Shown piece by piece: positions 1 through 12,640 of a stretch of DNA of 64,000 bases. The notes under the pieces are model-generated. The model saw only the letters and a list, made by a program, of their open reading frames with translations. It was not told the origin of the DNA and searched no databases. The stretch is from Brugia malayi (taxonomy: Eukaryota > Nematoda > Chromadorea > Rhabditida > Onchocercidae), in assembly GCF_000002995.4 (NCBI RefSeq), contig NW_025062475.1, forward strand, positions 11,288,187 through 11,352,186, read 5' to 3'. The stretch's first letter is position 1; every line of letters begins with the position of its first letter. Position numbers and translations under genes: made by a program.

Positions 1-252
1 GATAGACCACGAAATTATACTACCGGCATGACTCAACTGCGCTAATTGTAATATGTTCCCTGCAAGAAAACCACTAACAACATACCGAACAGAAATTTCG
101 GATGATTTTGCAAGACCATCCAAACCCAAGAAAACACGATGCGTGAATACCACCAATCAAAAGAAAACCCCCTACCCGAAACTTCGAATAACACAGAGCA
201 ACCGGACAAAGAAACCTATGACGTTCACACTCCTGGCTCTGTAGGGACCTAA
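1..252 (+). other. possible 3'-terminal coding remnant of an upstream gene or element
   Basis: This stretch is clearly richer in G+C than the DNA after it. In the frame starting at base 1 a short open piece is followed by stops, and then an open run ends at a TAA at 250-252. Its last residues read like a real hydrophilic C-terminus (KETYDVHTPGSVGT, then stop). No clean acceptor joins it to anything, and in-frame stops at 43-45, 49-51 and 109-111 break the frame. It could be the last exon of a gene starting before the window or a decayed mobile-element fragment. The product is not recognised. Confidence 0.25.
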
Positions 253-3200
253 TAGATAGAATATAACCACTTTCATTGCTATCAGTAGTAAGCAGATTAC
301 TATTCAATAATATCATAGAAAATAGAGTTATCTCTTTTTATTCTCATAGAATCCATCTGTTATGATACATCGAAAAACGCTTAATTGTTGGTTTTCTATT
401 TTCATTAATTATCTGTATATTACCTTCAACTTATCTCTGTTATTTCATGCAAATCCTTTTTTTTTTTTCTTCATAAAATAAATATACAAATATTTCTTTT
501 TATTACATCGAATTCTAATTTTCATTTCCAGAAATTCTTTCAAAGCATTCAGTTTTTTTTTTTTTTTTTTTGCGAATTGTTTACAAAATTCAACCATTTA
601 ATTATTCGTATCTTTTACTTTCCTCTTCTGTTTTACAATATGAAAATTTAAAAATATCATGAAAAATATATGAAATTAGTTTAAGAGAAAAGTAGCTGAC
701 ATGTATTTCAATATTTCCTTTAACGATTAATTTTTCTTAGCTATTTTGTATTAAAGATAATATTGCATTACGATAAAACTTTTTAAAATTCTTTTCTATT
801 CTTTATGAAACAATTACATTTCAATATTTTCCATGAAACTATCAAATTCAATTATCAATTTTTTTTTTTTTTTTTCACATTTATTACCATATTTAAGTTT
901 AGATTTTTGTTATGTATACATGAGCATTTTGTAAAAATTTTCACACTTTATACCTTTTTTAAAATATTATTTAAATTTTTTTCAATCTATTTCAAAAGTG
1001 CAAAATAAATGGAGCGTTCAAAAATAGCTGCTTGATTGTTTCTTTTAAGTTTAATACTTCAATTATATATAACATACATATTCATGCATTTCCGTAAATG
1101 AAGGAAATGCATTGTGTTAAACTCAATGAACTAATGTTTACATCAATTTAAAATAAAAAAAAAAATTTTTTTTTTAACATATTATCAAGAAAATCTAACT
1201 ATTTCCATGCTTTTACCCATATTTTATCAAATATATTGAAATAATTTTGAAATGTTATCGAAATGATCGAAACAATTACTTCTTCATGCTTTTCTTTCTT
1301 TTTTTGTTTCATTTGAAACTTTCTTTCTTTTTTTGTTTCATTTGAAAATTTGCAACTTTTATTCATTGCTCATTTCTCTCATTATCTTTTCTCATTGATG
1401 TTTAATTGCAACAAACATTGATATAGCTAATAGCAGTTATATGAGATGAGAGAGTTTTTTTTTTACTTTCCTATCGTAAAGCATTGATTGATACAGCAAG
1501 AAGCAGCGCTAATGTCCCACATTGTAGTTTCTGCTTAATTTTCAAGTAATTTAAAATAATCTTCAATAAAAAATTCTTTGTATGACAAAAAAAGCGATTA
1601 TTCGTGATATATATTTTTTATTTTGCTTCTCTCTTTAGTTTTAAAAGTGTTTAAAAAAAAAAAAATTATCTGATCTGTGAATTTCATATATAATTTCGCA
1701 TAGAATTTAAATTTCTTTTAGCTAACTATATCTTCATTCCTAGAATTATCCTAAATATATTCAAGAATAAACATTTAAGGTATTCAAATTCTGTTTTTTT
1801 TTTTTATGTTCAAATATTTCACATGGTGAAAAAACATTATATGCCAGAATTTTATTCCTCTATAAGTAACACTAACAAATTCGCAAATTTTTCTTTCAAT
1901 TTTCTAATCTCATAGTAAATCGATTGAGACCTTGATGGAATGAGATTAAAAAATAAATCCCGAGGAAGCCTTAAGGCCTAGAGTATCAACATTTGATCGT
2001 CGGCTTCAGTTAGCTAGACCTATCTATAAACACTATTATTCAATAGAAAAGAGAGTGCTGAGACTGTGAGATATCATCAATATTTCAGTATTAACTCGAA
2101 TTATTTTGCAGCATTACTCATCTCGATGCTTCACCATAAATTTCGACCGTCATTTTTTCCGCTTTTCAAAGCAAACACTACGGCAATCTATCTTTGAACT
2201 TTTTTTATATTATGGCCTGTAGCTTCATGCCAAAGAACTTCTCGTTTTCTTCACTTTCTTTCATTTTGAAAGCAAAAATGAAAAAAAAAAATCAATTGAA
2301 ATTAATTATTATTAAATAAACTTAATTAAGAAATAAATATATAAGTAAGCATCAGAATATTCTGAAAAAAGAAAAAAATGATTAGTGCTAGAAGAAAAAC
2401 TGTGACCGAATTGAAACTGTAAACTAAGTAAGTAGGCATTAAGTCAATTTTAATATCATGCTAAAAAATAATGTGTCCTGTCTTGATAATATTAATATCA
2501 AAATCAGTAAGTCCCAGAAATTCTGAAACTTTTGGTGCTATGTGTGATGATTTCAGTATGAGTATGGTAGTCATCAACATTGTTCGTCAGATTCCTGAAT
2601 CAGAAATTCCGGGACATTTTTCATTTCAAATTTTTTAGTAATGCTAATTTCTAAATTATATGATAAGTAAAAGCTCTTTCAAGTTTTACTGTTTTACCTT
2701 TGAGTTTCGAATGAATAAACAGAAGACGTAGAACACGTTATCTCCCGACATCGTTTGACGCAAAGATCTATTTTCTATGGGACGTTTCTAATTTGGGTAT
2801 CAGTCTTTCGCTATGATCTAAATAAGTAAGTTCCAAAACAGGAAAAATCTTAAAAAATTCAATAGATCATGGAACAGCACCTATTTTCACAACAATATTC
2901 CTAATTATTATTAATCACTTTTTTTGATATAAGATTAAATTAAAGGAATATTTGCAAAATGTTAATTTAAGCCTACTTTGTTCTAATTATTCAAATATTT
3001 TCATTTTCATTTTATGATCAATAGTAGCTGAAAATGAATGAAGGAAATGACATTAAGTCAGGTAGGGAAAATTTTGCCTAAAAGTGATAATTTGCAAACT
3101 GAATATTATAAAGTTGAAATCTATTTAAATTAAATTATTTTTTTATTTTTAATAAGCTGTAACTGCAATTACTATTTTATTGATAAATGAGAGAATTCTA

Positions 3201-6200
3201 TTCAAAAAAGAATGAAAAAAATTATACTTTCCCCGAAAATTTTTCATCTTAAAAAAAATAATTTTTCCGAAGATAGAAAATGATGCTGCATTAACGAATT
3301 TGATATTAAATTTTTCACGTGAAAAATTGCACAATTTTCCCACAAATGGAATGTAAAATTCACTTTGCTTTTATCTAAAAACTTTTGTTAGTTTTCTAAT
3401 GTTCATTTTACTTTCATAAATGTAAAATTTCCAAAATTTTTTCAGAAATTTTTCGATAATTACCTACAAGTTTTTGAAATTCCATTTTTTTTTTTTTATT
3501 TTGTTCTAATTTTTTTTGTGCTATCTCAGAATAATGCTTTGATTTCTGTACCACTTCAGAAAGAAATTAGAAATTTTGTGTCTAAAATGAATTTTGGAAA
3601 AATAACAAAATTTTATGAAAAAAATTTTACATTCCATTTGTAGAGAAAGTGTACAATTCTTTAATGCAACAAAATTTACTATTGCTTTTAAGCATAATTC
3701 GTTTATCGTTAGTAGATTTAAAGTTTTTTTTTTTTTAATTTCAAATTTAAGCATTACTTTCTTTAACCTATTCTTATATGTATCATTTCTTAAAGTGTAT
3801 GATGTTGTGCATAATTTAAAAGGATATAAATCTGGCAAATAACTTAGACTAAACTTTTCTCTTTCAATTTTATTTAGCCTAAAATGGATTTGGATTGAAA
3901 ATCCTTTCTTCTATAACTACAAAATATAAAACAATTTCCTCTATGTTGTGGACATCTTTTAAATTGATTCGAAGTTAAATTCTTGAAATGCAATGAATGA
4001 TAATTGCTAGCCACTCTTCTTGGCCAACATTTTAATGAAACATGAAGTGAAGTTAAAAGTAATCACAGTGCCTTAATGTCCGCTAAGATAAAAAGTTCCT
4101 TATATCATTTAAAGATTTTAGTTTAACTTAAAAATTTAAAAGAAAACTTTTTGCTGAATTATTTAATAGTTTCTAAGGAAAGGGACTAAAATAACTTTTT
4201 ACCGCTTTCATATTACTTCAAATTTATTTTTGTTTACATTAGCAAACTTATCATAGACTTAGATTAGCATAAATTTGCATATATGCATTAATTAATTGGC
4301 TTATATATGACTTGTTTCTCTTAGTTTCTTTCTTTTTTTTCCAATATATGTTTTGATCTTTTTTACATTTCCTGAAAAAATTTTTTCACATATTGTTCAT
4401 TTGTAACTTCTGTGGAAATTTTCCTGAAAATCAGTTATTTAAAACGTTTTTCCTGTCGAAACCGGAAATCCTCTTTATCATATTGATTTATATCATCGAC
4501 ACATCTTCAGTCTTTGTCTTATGATTAAGGAGCATAAAATTGGAGATCATTGATTAATTTTAAGAATTCCAAACAATGCATGTTTTTCTTTTTTTTTGAT
4601 AATTTTGCTTTTGGATGGGAATTAACTAGCAGGAAGTTAACTCTTGGATATGTAACGAATTATTAAACTAAATTACCGGAAGTATTCAGAACAAAATTTT
4701 CTGTCTTTTCGCTCAGAGAACTCAAACAGCAAATGTTTTGCCATATGATTTAATGCAAATTTACAAATTTGTGAAATTAATTTACCAATTTTTTTTTTGT
4801 GTAGAATTTTAATAGTTCAAAATGAAAAAAAAAAAAAAAAAAAAATAAAATAAAACACTGTTAATTGATCTGATGATTTTATTACTTTTATTTTTTTTTT
4901 TTAGTATAACTATTTGAAAGTCTCAGAATTTGTTAGATAGTTGAAAGGATCGTAGATTTAGTCAAATTAAATGGAATAGCTATCAGGGAGGGCCTAAATC
5001 ATTATGGCGAGAATGCCGAGAATAATTCAATAAGGCAACTCATCTACAAATATAATATGAAAAAAGTGCATCATTTCAAAATTCATTTTAAGTACTAATG
5101 GCGATTATTCCTCCATAGCTCTATCAAAAAAAAAAAAAAGAAAAGAAAAAAATTGCATTTTCAGAACTGATAATTCCAGATTTTTTTTTTTTTTTTTGTT
5201 GTTGACATTTATTCCGGAAGAAATGTTATACGAAGAAATGAAAATGACATAGTGTACTTGGCTAACTGTGACAGATGTAATTGAAGTTTAGTTCCCGTCT
5301 ATGTTATGACTAAAAATTTAATTGCCATATGATAAGTGTATTTGTTATTTTATGCTAAAATGCTAGAAGCTAATGATATGGTCTGTGAGTTGTCGTCTAT
5401 TCATTTATTTATGATTTTATCGAAATAATTTAGACTAATTAATTTTACCAAACTTATTAGAATACGAGAAAAAGTTTAAAATTTAGCAGTTATTTGATTG
5501 GCTAACAAAGATTTTAATTAATGATTAAATTGAGAAATGTTTTAAAAATAGAAATAAAAGATTTGGTTGATCTTCAAAAAAAAAAAAAAAAAAGGAATCA
5601 TTACTAAACGAAAAACATTCTCATTCCAATTCGCATATTTGTTCGATGCTTCCGCTTTTAAAGGATTACCATTTCCTTTTTTTTTTTTTTTCTTTTTTTA
5701 GTTATACGCCAATTATTTCCTATTCCCTTCGGCTAGAAATGCATTATATTACTGAGAGAAAATTAAGCAAAAGTGCTGTTTATGAGGAAAAGTGTTTTAT
5801 TTAATGGTTACTGGAATCATTCCAAATTACCGAAAAACGAAAAAAAAAAAAAAAAAAGAGAAAAATTTCAAGTATTGAAATTATTGAGTAATATAATACC
5901 TAAAAAGTAATATCTAAAAAATTATGAATTTATAAATCGAATCAATGAATAATGTTATTTTTAAGCACTTAATATTATTTAATGGTCTTATTAGATTAAT
6001 TTAATTTTAAAATTTATTCATATATATTATTTATATTTACTACATAATTTATTTAGAACTAAACTATCTAATACATATTGATAACTATTAATCAATGGTT
6101 ATTGGTTTATCACACTTTGTAATTATCATAGCTAACCTTGTAATCTTCTTCGAGTATATAATCTCTCCAAATGGATTTCTTCTTCTCCTTTCCTCTAATC

Positions 6201-7747
6201 ATATCTTCATTCTGCATCCACTATCTATTCCTATCATCGTTTCATATCCTCTTTCTATCCTTGCATATCTATCAAATTTCTTCAAGAATGATGATATCAA
6301 GATTATTGATTGATATAAGGACTGTTAAGCTTTAAAATGTACCTAAACATTCCAGTACGATCTCTTTTATGTCATTACTTTAATCGTTCTTTTCCTGTGC
6401 CATTTAAATCATACTTCTTTGTTTAGTGATTATCACTTTAATATCACTAATGCTGTCTATATTGTTATCATTACTTTATCAAGACTGATTAACTTTTGTT
6501 TATCAATAATGTACGTATCATTTTCATACACATATACATACACACACATCCTCTTTCTTTTTTTCCAACGTTCTGTAACAGATAATCTGAATTAACATTA
6601 CTTGAACTGATTGATAAGATAGATTTTATGATATAAAGTAAGTATTAAAAGGATGGATGAAATATATACCTCAATAAAATGAAGTTAGTAATATAGTTAT
6701 AAGTAAATATTTTAAGCATTACTTAATATAATTCGAAATTCTATTTCTCTTCATTTTATCTTTTTATTTATTTACAATGTGTAAATCCCATTTTTGATAT
6801 CTTATCCTTGTAAAATTTTACACTTACCTACATTTTTAAATTCTGAGTTCTATGTCCGTTTTGTAATTTCATTTTGCATTTAATTTCTCACCGTAAATAG
6901 ATAGAAAAATGATGTGTGATGATGGATGGAATAAAAGTGCTAAAAGCTTAAGTAAAATAGCCTTTCCTCTTTTTCTCATATATTTAATGTTATATTTAAA
7001 AAGAAAAAAAAAAAAAAAAAGAGGAGAGGGTTAGCTAAAATGCAACGGAAGCGGAATGGAATTTCACAGTTTACTTATTTTTCATTCCATTCGCCAGGTA
7101 GTTTCATAACTAATTTTTATTTTCATAACTGTCCTCCAATGAAATAGGTAAATGTTTTCAGTAGATAGACGAATATATGTAAAAAAATTTAACTTTTCTT
7201 TTTCTTACTAACTAAAAATTTTTCTCAAGAAGTCTACTAAAAATTCTCAAGAAGAAATCTACAAGTTTTAATTTTGAAGTTAAGTAGCGATAAATTCTTT
7301 CCTTTTTATTCTTGCGATACTTTACTAATGAAAAGTATAATCGAATTGTGCTGGCGTTGCTTACCTAATTATTTTGCTAATAATCAACATTTATATTAGT
7401 TTTTTAAATTTTTGCATCAATTTTTTAGATAGAAATTAGAAATATAATAATAATTTGACCTTTTTAAATGACTAATTAATTATTTAGTTCCTTAAAGACA
7501 AAATCTAGCAACGATAAAAATAAGGGAAAAAAGTGTTATAATAATTCTCTAAATTTGCCATATCTTTCGTTATTCTTCCTGCCAGTTTATTCTAAGGATT
7601 TTAGGAAGATTATTATATTATTTTTTATTTTTTTTTTTTAGATTATTTCTTCATTTCTATTCTTTCATACAAATTTCTCCATTTATTAATGCGTCCAATT
7701 ATTGTATCAACAATTCGCTTATTGTAATAGCATATTTTATTTCACAG
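253..7747. other. AT-rich non-coding stretch
   Basis: About 7.5 kb of very AT-rich DNA with many T and A homopolymers of 10-20 bases (for example near 550, 860, 4830, 5590 and 7005). No open frame with protein-like composition is seen on either strand. A slightly less AT-rich patch at about 1950-2080 has no recognisable content. It is probably intergenic or a 5' intron of the potassium-channel gene. Confidence 0.5.
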
Positions 7748-7873
7748 ATAAGTCTACAAGATAAAAGCGCAGAAAGTTATCTTCAAAGAAGCGAAAGAAG
7801 ACAAATCTATACCAAACAGAAATGGAAATATTCGGCAGTTTCACTCATCTTCTTCATAATAATAAAAATGTAA
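7748..7873 (+). other. candidate orphan exon, unassigned
   Basis: A T-rich acceptor ending TTTCACAG at 7747 opens onto a 41-codon frame. It has a polar, Lys/Arg/Gln-rich first half (starting ISLQDKSAESYLQRSERRQ) and a hydrophobic end (SLIFFIIIKM), closed by TAA at 7871-7873. A GTAATG donor overlaps the last codon at 7870. If that donor is used, the exon ends in phase 2, which is the phase needed by the first core exon of the channel gene at 20,649. Composition and splice signals are suggestive, but the peptide matches nothing I recognise and the distance is large. It could be an upstream exon, the end of another gene, or chance. Confidence 0.25.
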
Positions 7874-8767
7874 TGCTATTATTGATCATCGATCTAATGA
7901 TATAAGTCTTGATGATACCTCCAATTCGATCTAATTAATCATTACATAAACGAGTGCTATCGTTGCTATCAGTATTATCACTATTACTATCACTGCAATT
8001 ACAATTATCGCTACTATTAGTATTATCATTTTTATTTTCTGATAGCAAAATTAACATAAAACTATCATTGAATGAAAAATAATTCTATTAATCAATAAGC
8101 ACAATTAATGGAATAACAAAAAAATTTGCATAACAAAAAAAGTTTTTATAAACTAATAAAAACAGCAAGCATTGAAAAAAAAAGAAGAAGAAAGAGAATT
8201 AATAAAAGTATCAAAAAAGTAAAAATTATGTATAATGTTGCAAATAATTGTAAAAAATTTTGAATGCGAAATTTTTTTATTTTCTTTACAACAAATTAAT
8301 TATTTCACTAAAAGCACTACTACTATTCTTTCTATTTCTACTATATTTATTGATAATATTTTATTGCTGCTAGTATATTCTGTCACTGTTACATGTATTC
8401 TTGATGTAACTTAGATTAACTTTCATTATCATATCTATATATATGAGTATAGAGCTAACATTCCATTGAGAAGATCTAATTTGAATAATATTTTATAATT
8501 TTCTTAACAATACTATTACTGAAATTTAATTCAAATTATCTAGAAACACATCAGATTAGCTTACTACACTACTGATGATGTTTGATAAGTAAATTTAACA
8601 TCGGAATAGAATTTAATTGAAAATTTTATTCGAATTTCAAACGACGTCAAAATATTTCATTATTTACACCTAATAAATTCTGATACCAACTACTGTCACT
8701 GCTACCATTTACTATTAAAATTCGGTGATTACCTGAATAAATAGGATATCCGCATGGCGTTATCGTC

Positions 8768-8977
8768 ATGAAAACAGCAGTTTTTGGTCACGACGAAATA
8801 TGCGACGATACAACATTATCGTTGAACAGTGGTGCTATACCGCCGTTAACATTTGCGCCACCAGCAGCCCTATCTGTTTCTTCGTCTTTACAAATCCGTT
8901 GTGGTGGTGGCAGTGTCACCAATGCTGTGAGCAGTTATCGGTCACATCATCCGCGACGTACCTCACGGATGCAAAAT
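8768..8977 (+). CDS. candidate first coding exon of the ERG-type potassium channel gene
   Basis: ATG at 8768 opens 70 codons and stops exactly at a consensus GTAAGT donor at 8978. The peptide starts MKTAVFGHDEICDD and is rich in Ser, Pro, Ala and Gly, ending HPRRTSRMQN. Such low-complexity tails are typical of the variable N-terminus of ERG channels lacking a PAS domain. An in-frame TAA lies about 30 bases upstream, so the start is well bounded. The exon stands out by G+C content from its surroundings. It ends in phase 0, whereas the first conserved channel exon at 20,649 needs phase 2. A further exon or another acceptor must therefore lie between them if this belongs to the channel. Assignment to the channel is inferred from position and strand only. 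Confidence 0.5.
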
Positions 8978-11900
8978 GTAAGTATGCTTGTTTACTAATT
9001 AGCAAGCACTCTATTTGGCACTACCTTCTTTTTTTTTTTTTTTTTTTTTGCTTTTTATTTGATTATTAGTATGTCTTCACTGATTTGTTTCATTTTTCCG
9101 AGAATGACCTGAAAAGTTGAAACTTTGGTGTGGTACCACATCGGTTGTTAGCTGTTTCATCTTGGACTGGAAAATTTGGCAATTTATTCTTTAAATTAGT
9201 AATGGAAATAAACAGTACGATGCTTTCATTTATGTCTGTCATATTTTTCTATTTTTTTTAGAAACTTTCTGGATTGCTAATTTCTTTTAAATCTAATTTT
9301 ATTGCCTTTCTAAATTTAAAATTTTCAATAAAATCTTAAAATCGATGTTACCGCTATCATATTTGAAAATTTTATTAACTAAAATGCAACAGTTGATTCT
9401 TTTCTTTCATAAATAGCAAGAGCTTAGATCTAATCTTCCAGTATTAGCTAGTTAATTGGTTGCTTAAATTTAATACTTGCCTTTTCGTTTCTATCTTATT
9501 TTTCTATCCTAATATACTTTTATTTTTAAAATATTAAATCATTGATCATTAACTAATATTAGTGATCAGAAGTGAAGATAATATTTATAAGTATGAAATA
9601 GGTTAAATTTCATCCTTATCATATATCATTCCACTCATATAGCAAGAATTAACAAAGAATTGTTCGTATTCTCAGAGAGTAAACCTAATCATGACCTAAT
9701 AGACTATTGATTCTTAATCATGATTTAATAGACTAATAGTTTCTAATTATGATCTAATAGACTAGTATGATCTAAATAGATCAATAGTTCTGATTTTACA
9801 AAAAAAAAAAAAAAAAAAGAAAAAAAACAAAGAGAAGAAAGATAGAAATGTTTTTCTTGTATCTATAAATTGTTCATTTGTTATCTTTCTTTAACAAAAA
9901 AAAAAAGATAAATTATAAAAAAAAAAAAAGAAAAAGAAACGAAATATATATTTGACTCAAAATTATATTACGCATGAATTCACCGTGATGAAATGAATGA
10001 TTCTATTCGTCCACTTCTAACAATAACTTTGGAGAAAAAAAAAGTTTTCTTTTTTTTTCAAATATATAAAAGAATTACTATGAAATATAATATATTCTTT
10101 CTTTCTCAACCGATTATCTCACATTTTTCACCATTTCTCCTTCTTTTTTTTTTTTTTAAATTTAAATTCTTTTTTTTAGATTTTATTATAGAATTGTAAA
10201 GTTATTTGAAGAGATCTTTTTACTTTTTTTTGTTCTTTTTTCGGAAATGTATTTCAACTAATTAATCATTTTATTTCTTCTCTTGTTACTATAAATTAAA
10301 ATTTAAATTTCATTATCTCATATAATAATATATTAATATTAGTTTATTGATTTTTGTTTTAGGCTTTTTTTTGTTGCTTTTAGTGCTAAATATACTTTTA
10401 ACTTTTACGGATGCAATTATTAGATTTCATTTTTTGCATTTTTGTTATTTATACTTCTCAAATTTAGTTGTGTTTTTCTCCGTTTGCTTGAAACATAGTT
10501 TTGAAATGAAATATAACTCTAACTGTGTAATAGCAAGCAAGTGAGTCTCGTTCTAAACGAATGAAAAAGTACCTTAAATTCAAAAATGAAATTGAATTCT
10601 AAAAAATTCTGCCACTAAGTTTTTACATTTCAACTGCTTATCAAAATGATTTCCGCAAATTCTTTTTTTTCCTTCCTTCCTTTTTTTTTTTTTTAGTTTT
10701 GAAATATTCTTGAAATGCTTCATTCTATACCTCACCACATCACATTTATAATATATCGTCTGTATAACTCTCTTCTTCTTTAAAATATCTCCAATGAAAA
10801 TTTTATTTTTTTGAAATTTTATCGCTAAACATTTTATTACAAAAAAAAAAAAGAAAGAAAGAAAGAAACCGTTGTGCTAATTTTCTATTATCATTGCTCT
10901 TTCTCCCTTTATCTTTGTAAACTCTATCATTATGATAATGAAGCACTTTGTTTTTGTTAGTATATTCTATTATCTCCTTTTCAATTTATAACTTCTAAAT
11001 CTAACCGTTTAATTTTATATTCATGAATCAGGGAGGCATATTATTATTATTATTGTTATTATTATTATCACTAAACTTATTTTCATTCTCTATATGTTTC
11101 TTCTGCAGTATATCATTTCATGCTTCATAACATTTTCATTTTCTTTTTCCATTTTCAAATAAGCAATTAATAAAAAAAGAATTTTTTTTTTTCCTTTTAA
11201 GAAAAGGAAATTCGGCATGCGTACATTTTCCGTATTTCAAGAAATGCAATAATTTGATCTTATTTCATGGTTTGTTATTTTTCTTAAAATGCAATCCTTT
11301 TGAATATGATATAACTTTTTTTTTTTTTCTTTTTATATTTATTTTCACATTGCTAATTCTTCTAACAATTAAAAATTTCTCATGAAATTGAGTTTTTCCT
11401 TTTCATCTTTTATTTTATTAAATATATACTATCAATGGTAACAATTATTAGTATTTGAATTTGTTATTTTTTTTTTTTTTGGATATATTAGAAAGAAGGA
11501 ATTAAATTTCAAATAGTAATTTTTTTTTTCTCTCTTTCTTTTTTCCATATCTTTCGTTGTATTCTTTCTGCACGTGGAAAAATTTCTCTTCGAGAGAATT
11601 TCAAAAGAAATAGTAAACCGTTCGTTATTATTACTTTTTTTAAAAATAAAAAAACTTGATGATATACTTCACAGTAAAATGTGTGAAGTTAGATAAAATT
11701 AAGTTTGTTAGTTTGATTGACTTACATTCAAAAGAAAGAGAGAGAGAGAGAGAGAGAGGAGAAAGATAAAAATTAGATAAAAATGATTTCGGTGAATGTA
11801 AATTTCATATGTGTATAATTGTGCTGAAATGATCGAAATTTTCAAGTTTAATAAATAAATCATTCAATTGCTCTTCACTTTTTTCATTCCTACTGCTATT

Positions 11901-11999
11901 TCTTATACTAAGAAATGTCCAACATTTTTTATTTTTCTAATAGTAATAATAGATAGTGACTTAATGAAAGCGAAATTTCATAAAGTTTGATTATGGAAT

Positions 12000-12640
12000 A
12001 AGTATAATGATGCCCTATGATTATTACCTTATTCAGGTATATATTTCACCTTTTCAAATATGAACCAAGACCAGTTTTTCCATGGTAACTTTCAGCAGTT
12101 ATTAGTCTCCTATTGTTACCATGGTTTCCTATATTATTTCGGTCTAGGCATAATAAGTAAGTAAGTAAGTAAGTAAAGCGGAAGGAATGCCAATTCCATT
12201 GTAATCATACTCTTAACTCTCCCTCTTGACCACCTTGTCCAGAAGCAATTGCGTTGAATTCTCCCTTTGGGACAGTTAATTTGTAAGGCTTTCATTAATT
12301 CATCATATCAGCAGCATCTACCTACCTTCTCAACTCCACCCATCCTCTTCACTAACCACTTGCCGTGTAGCCAAGTCCAAGTGTTGCTTTATCTGTCTGT
12401 CTATATGCTAGGCTTATAGACAGGTATCCACTCGGATGTTCATGCCTTTCTCCTCCTTTTATTATTTGTGTTTGTTCGCCTGCTTATCTTTCAATCGGTT
12501 TTTGATAGTCTAATCAAGGGTATACCGAGTATGGGACTACTTGTCACAAACATCTTATGGCCATGCCTTTCTCTTGGCTTATAACAACTGAGTTACTAAC
12601 CTTAACCGATGTTCTTAGTGCTTCACTTTGATTATATTAT
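12000..12640. other. GC-richer island containing an inverted CCATGGTAAC motif pair
   Basis: Within an intron of mostly A and T, about 640 bases have near-balanced composition and no homopolymers. It contains CCATGGTAAC at 12,080-12,089 and its exact reverse complement at 12,115-12,124, plus a (TAAG)5-like run. Fragments look coding-like in several frames, but stops break all of them. It may be an old transposon fragment or a regulatory island such as an internal promoter. The motif resembles half of the RFX/DAF-19 X-box, but neither copy is a full consensus match. Confidence 0.35.
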
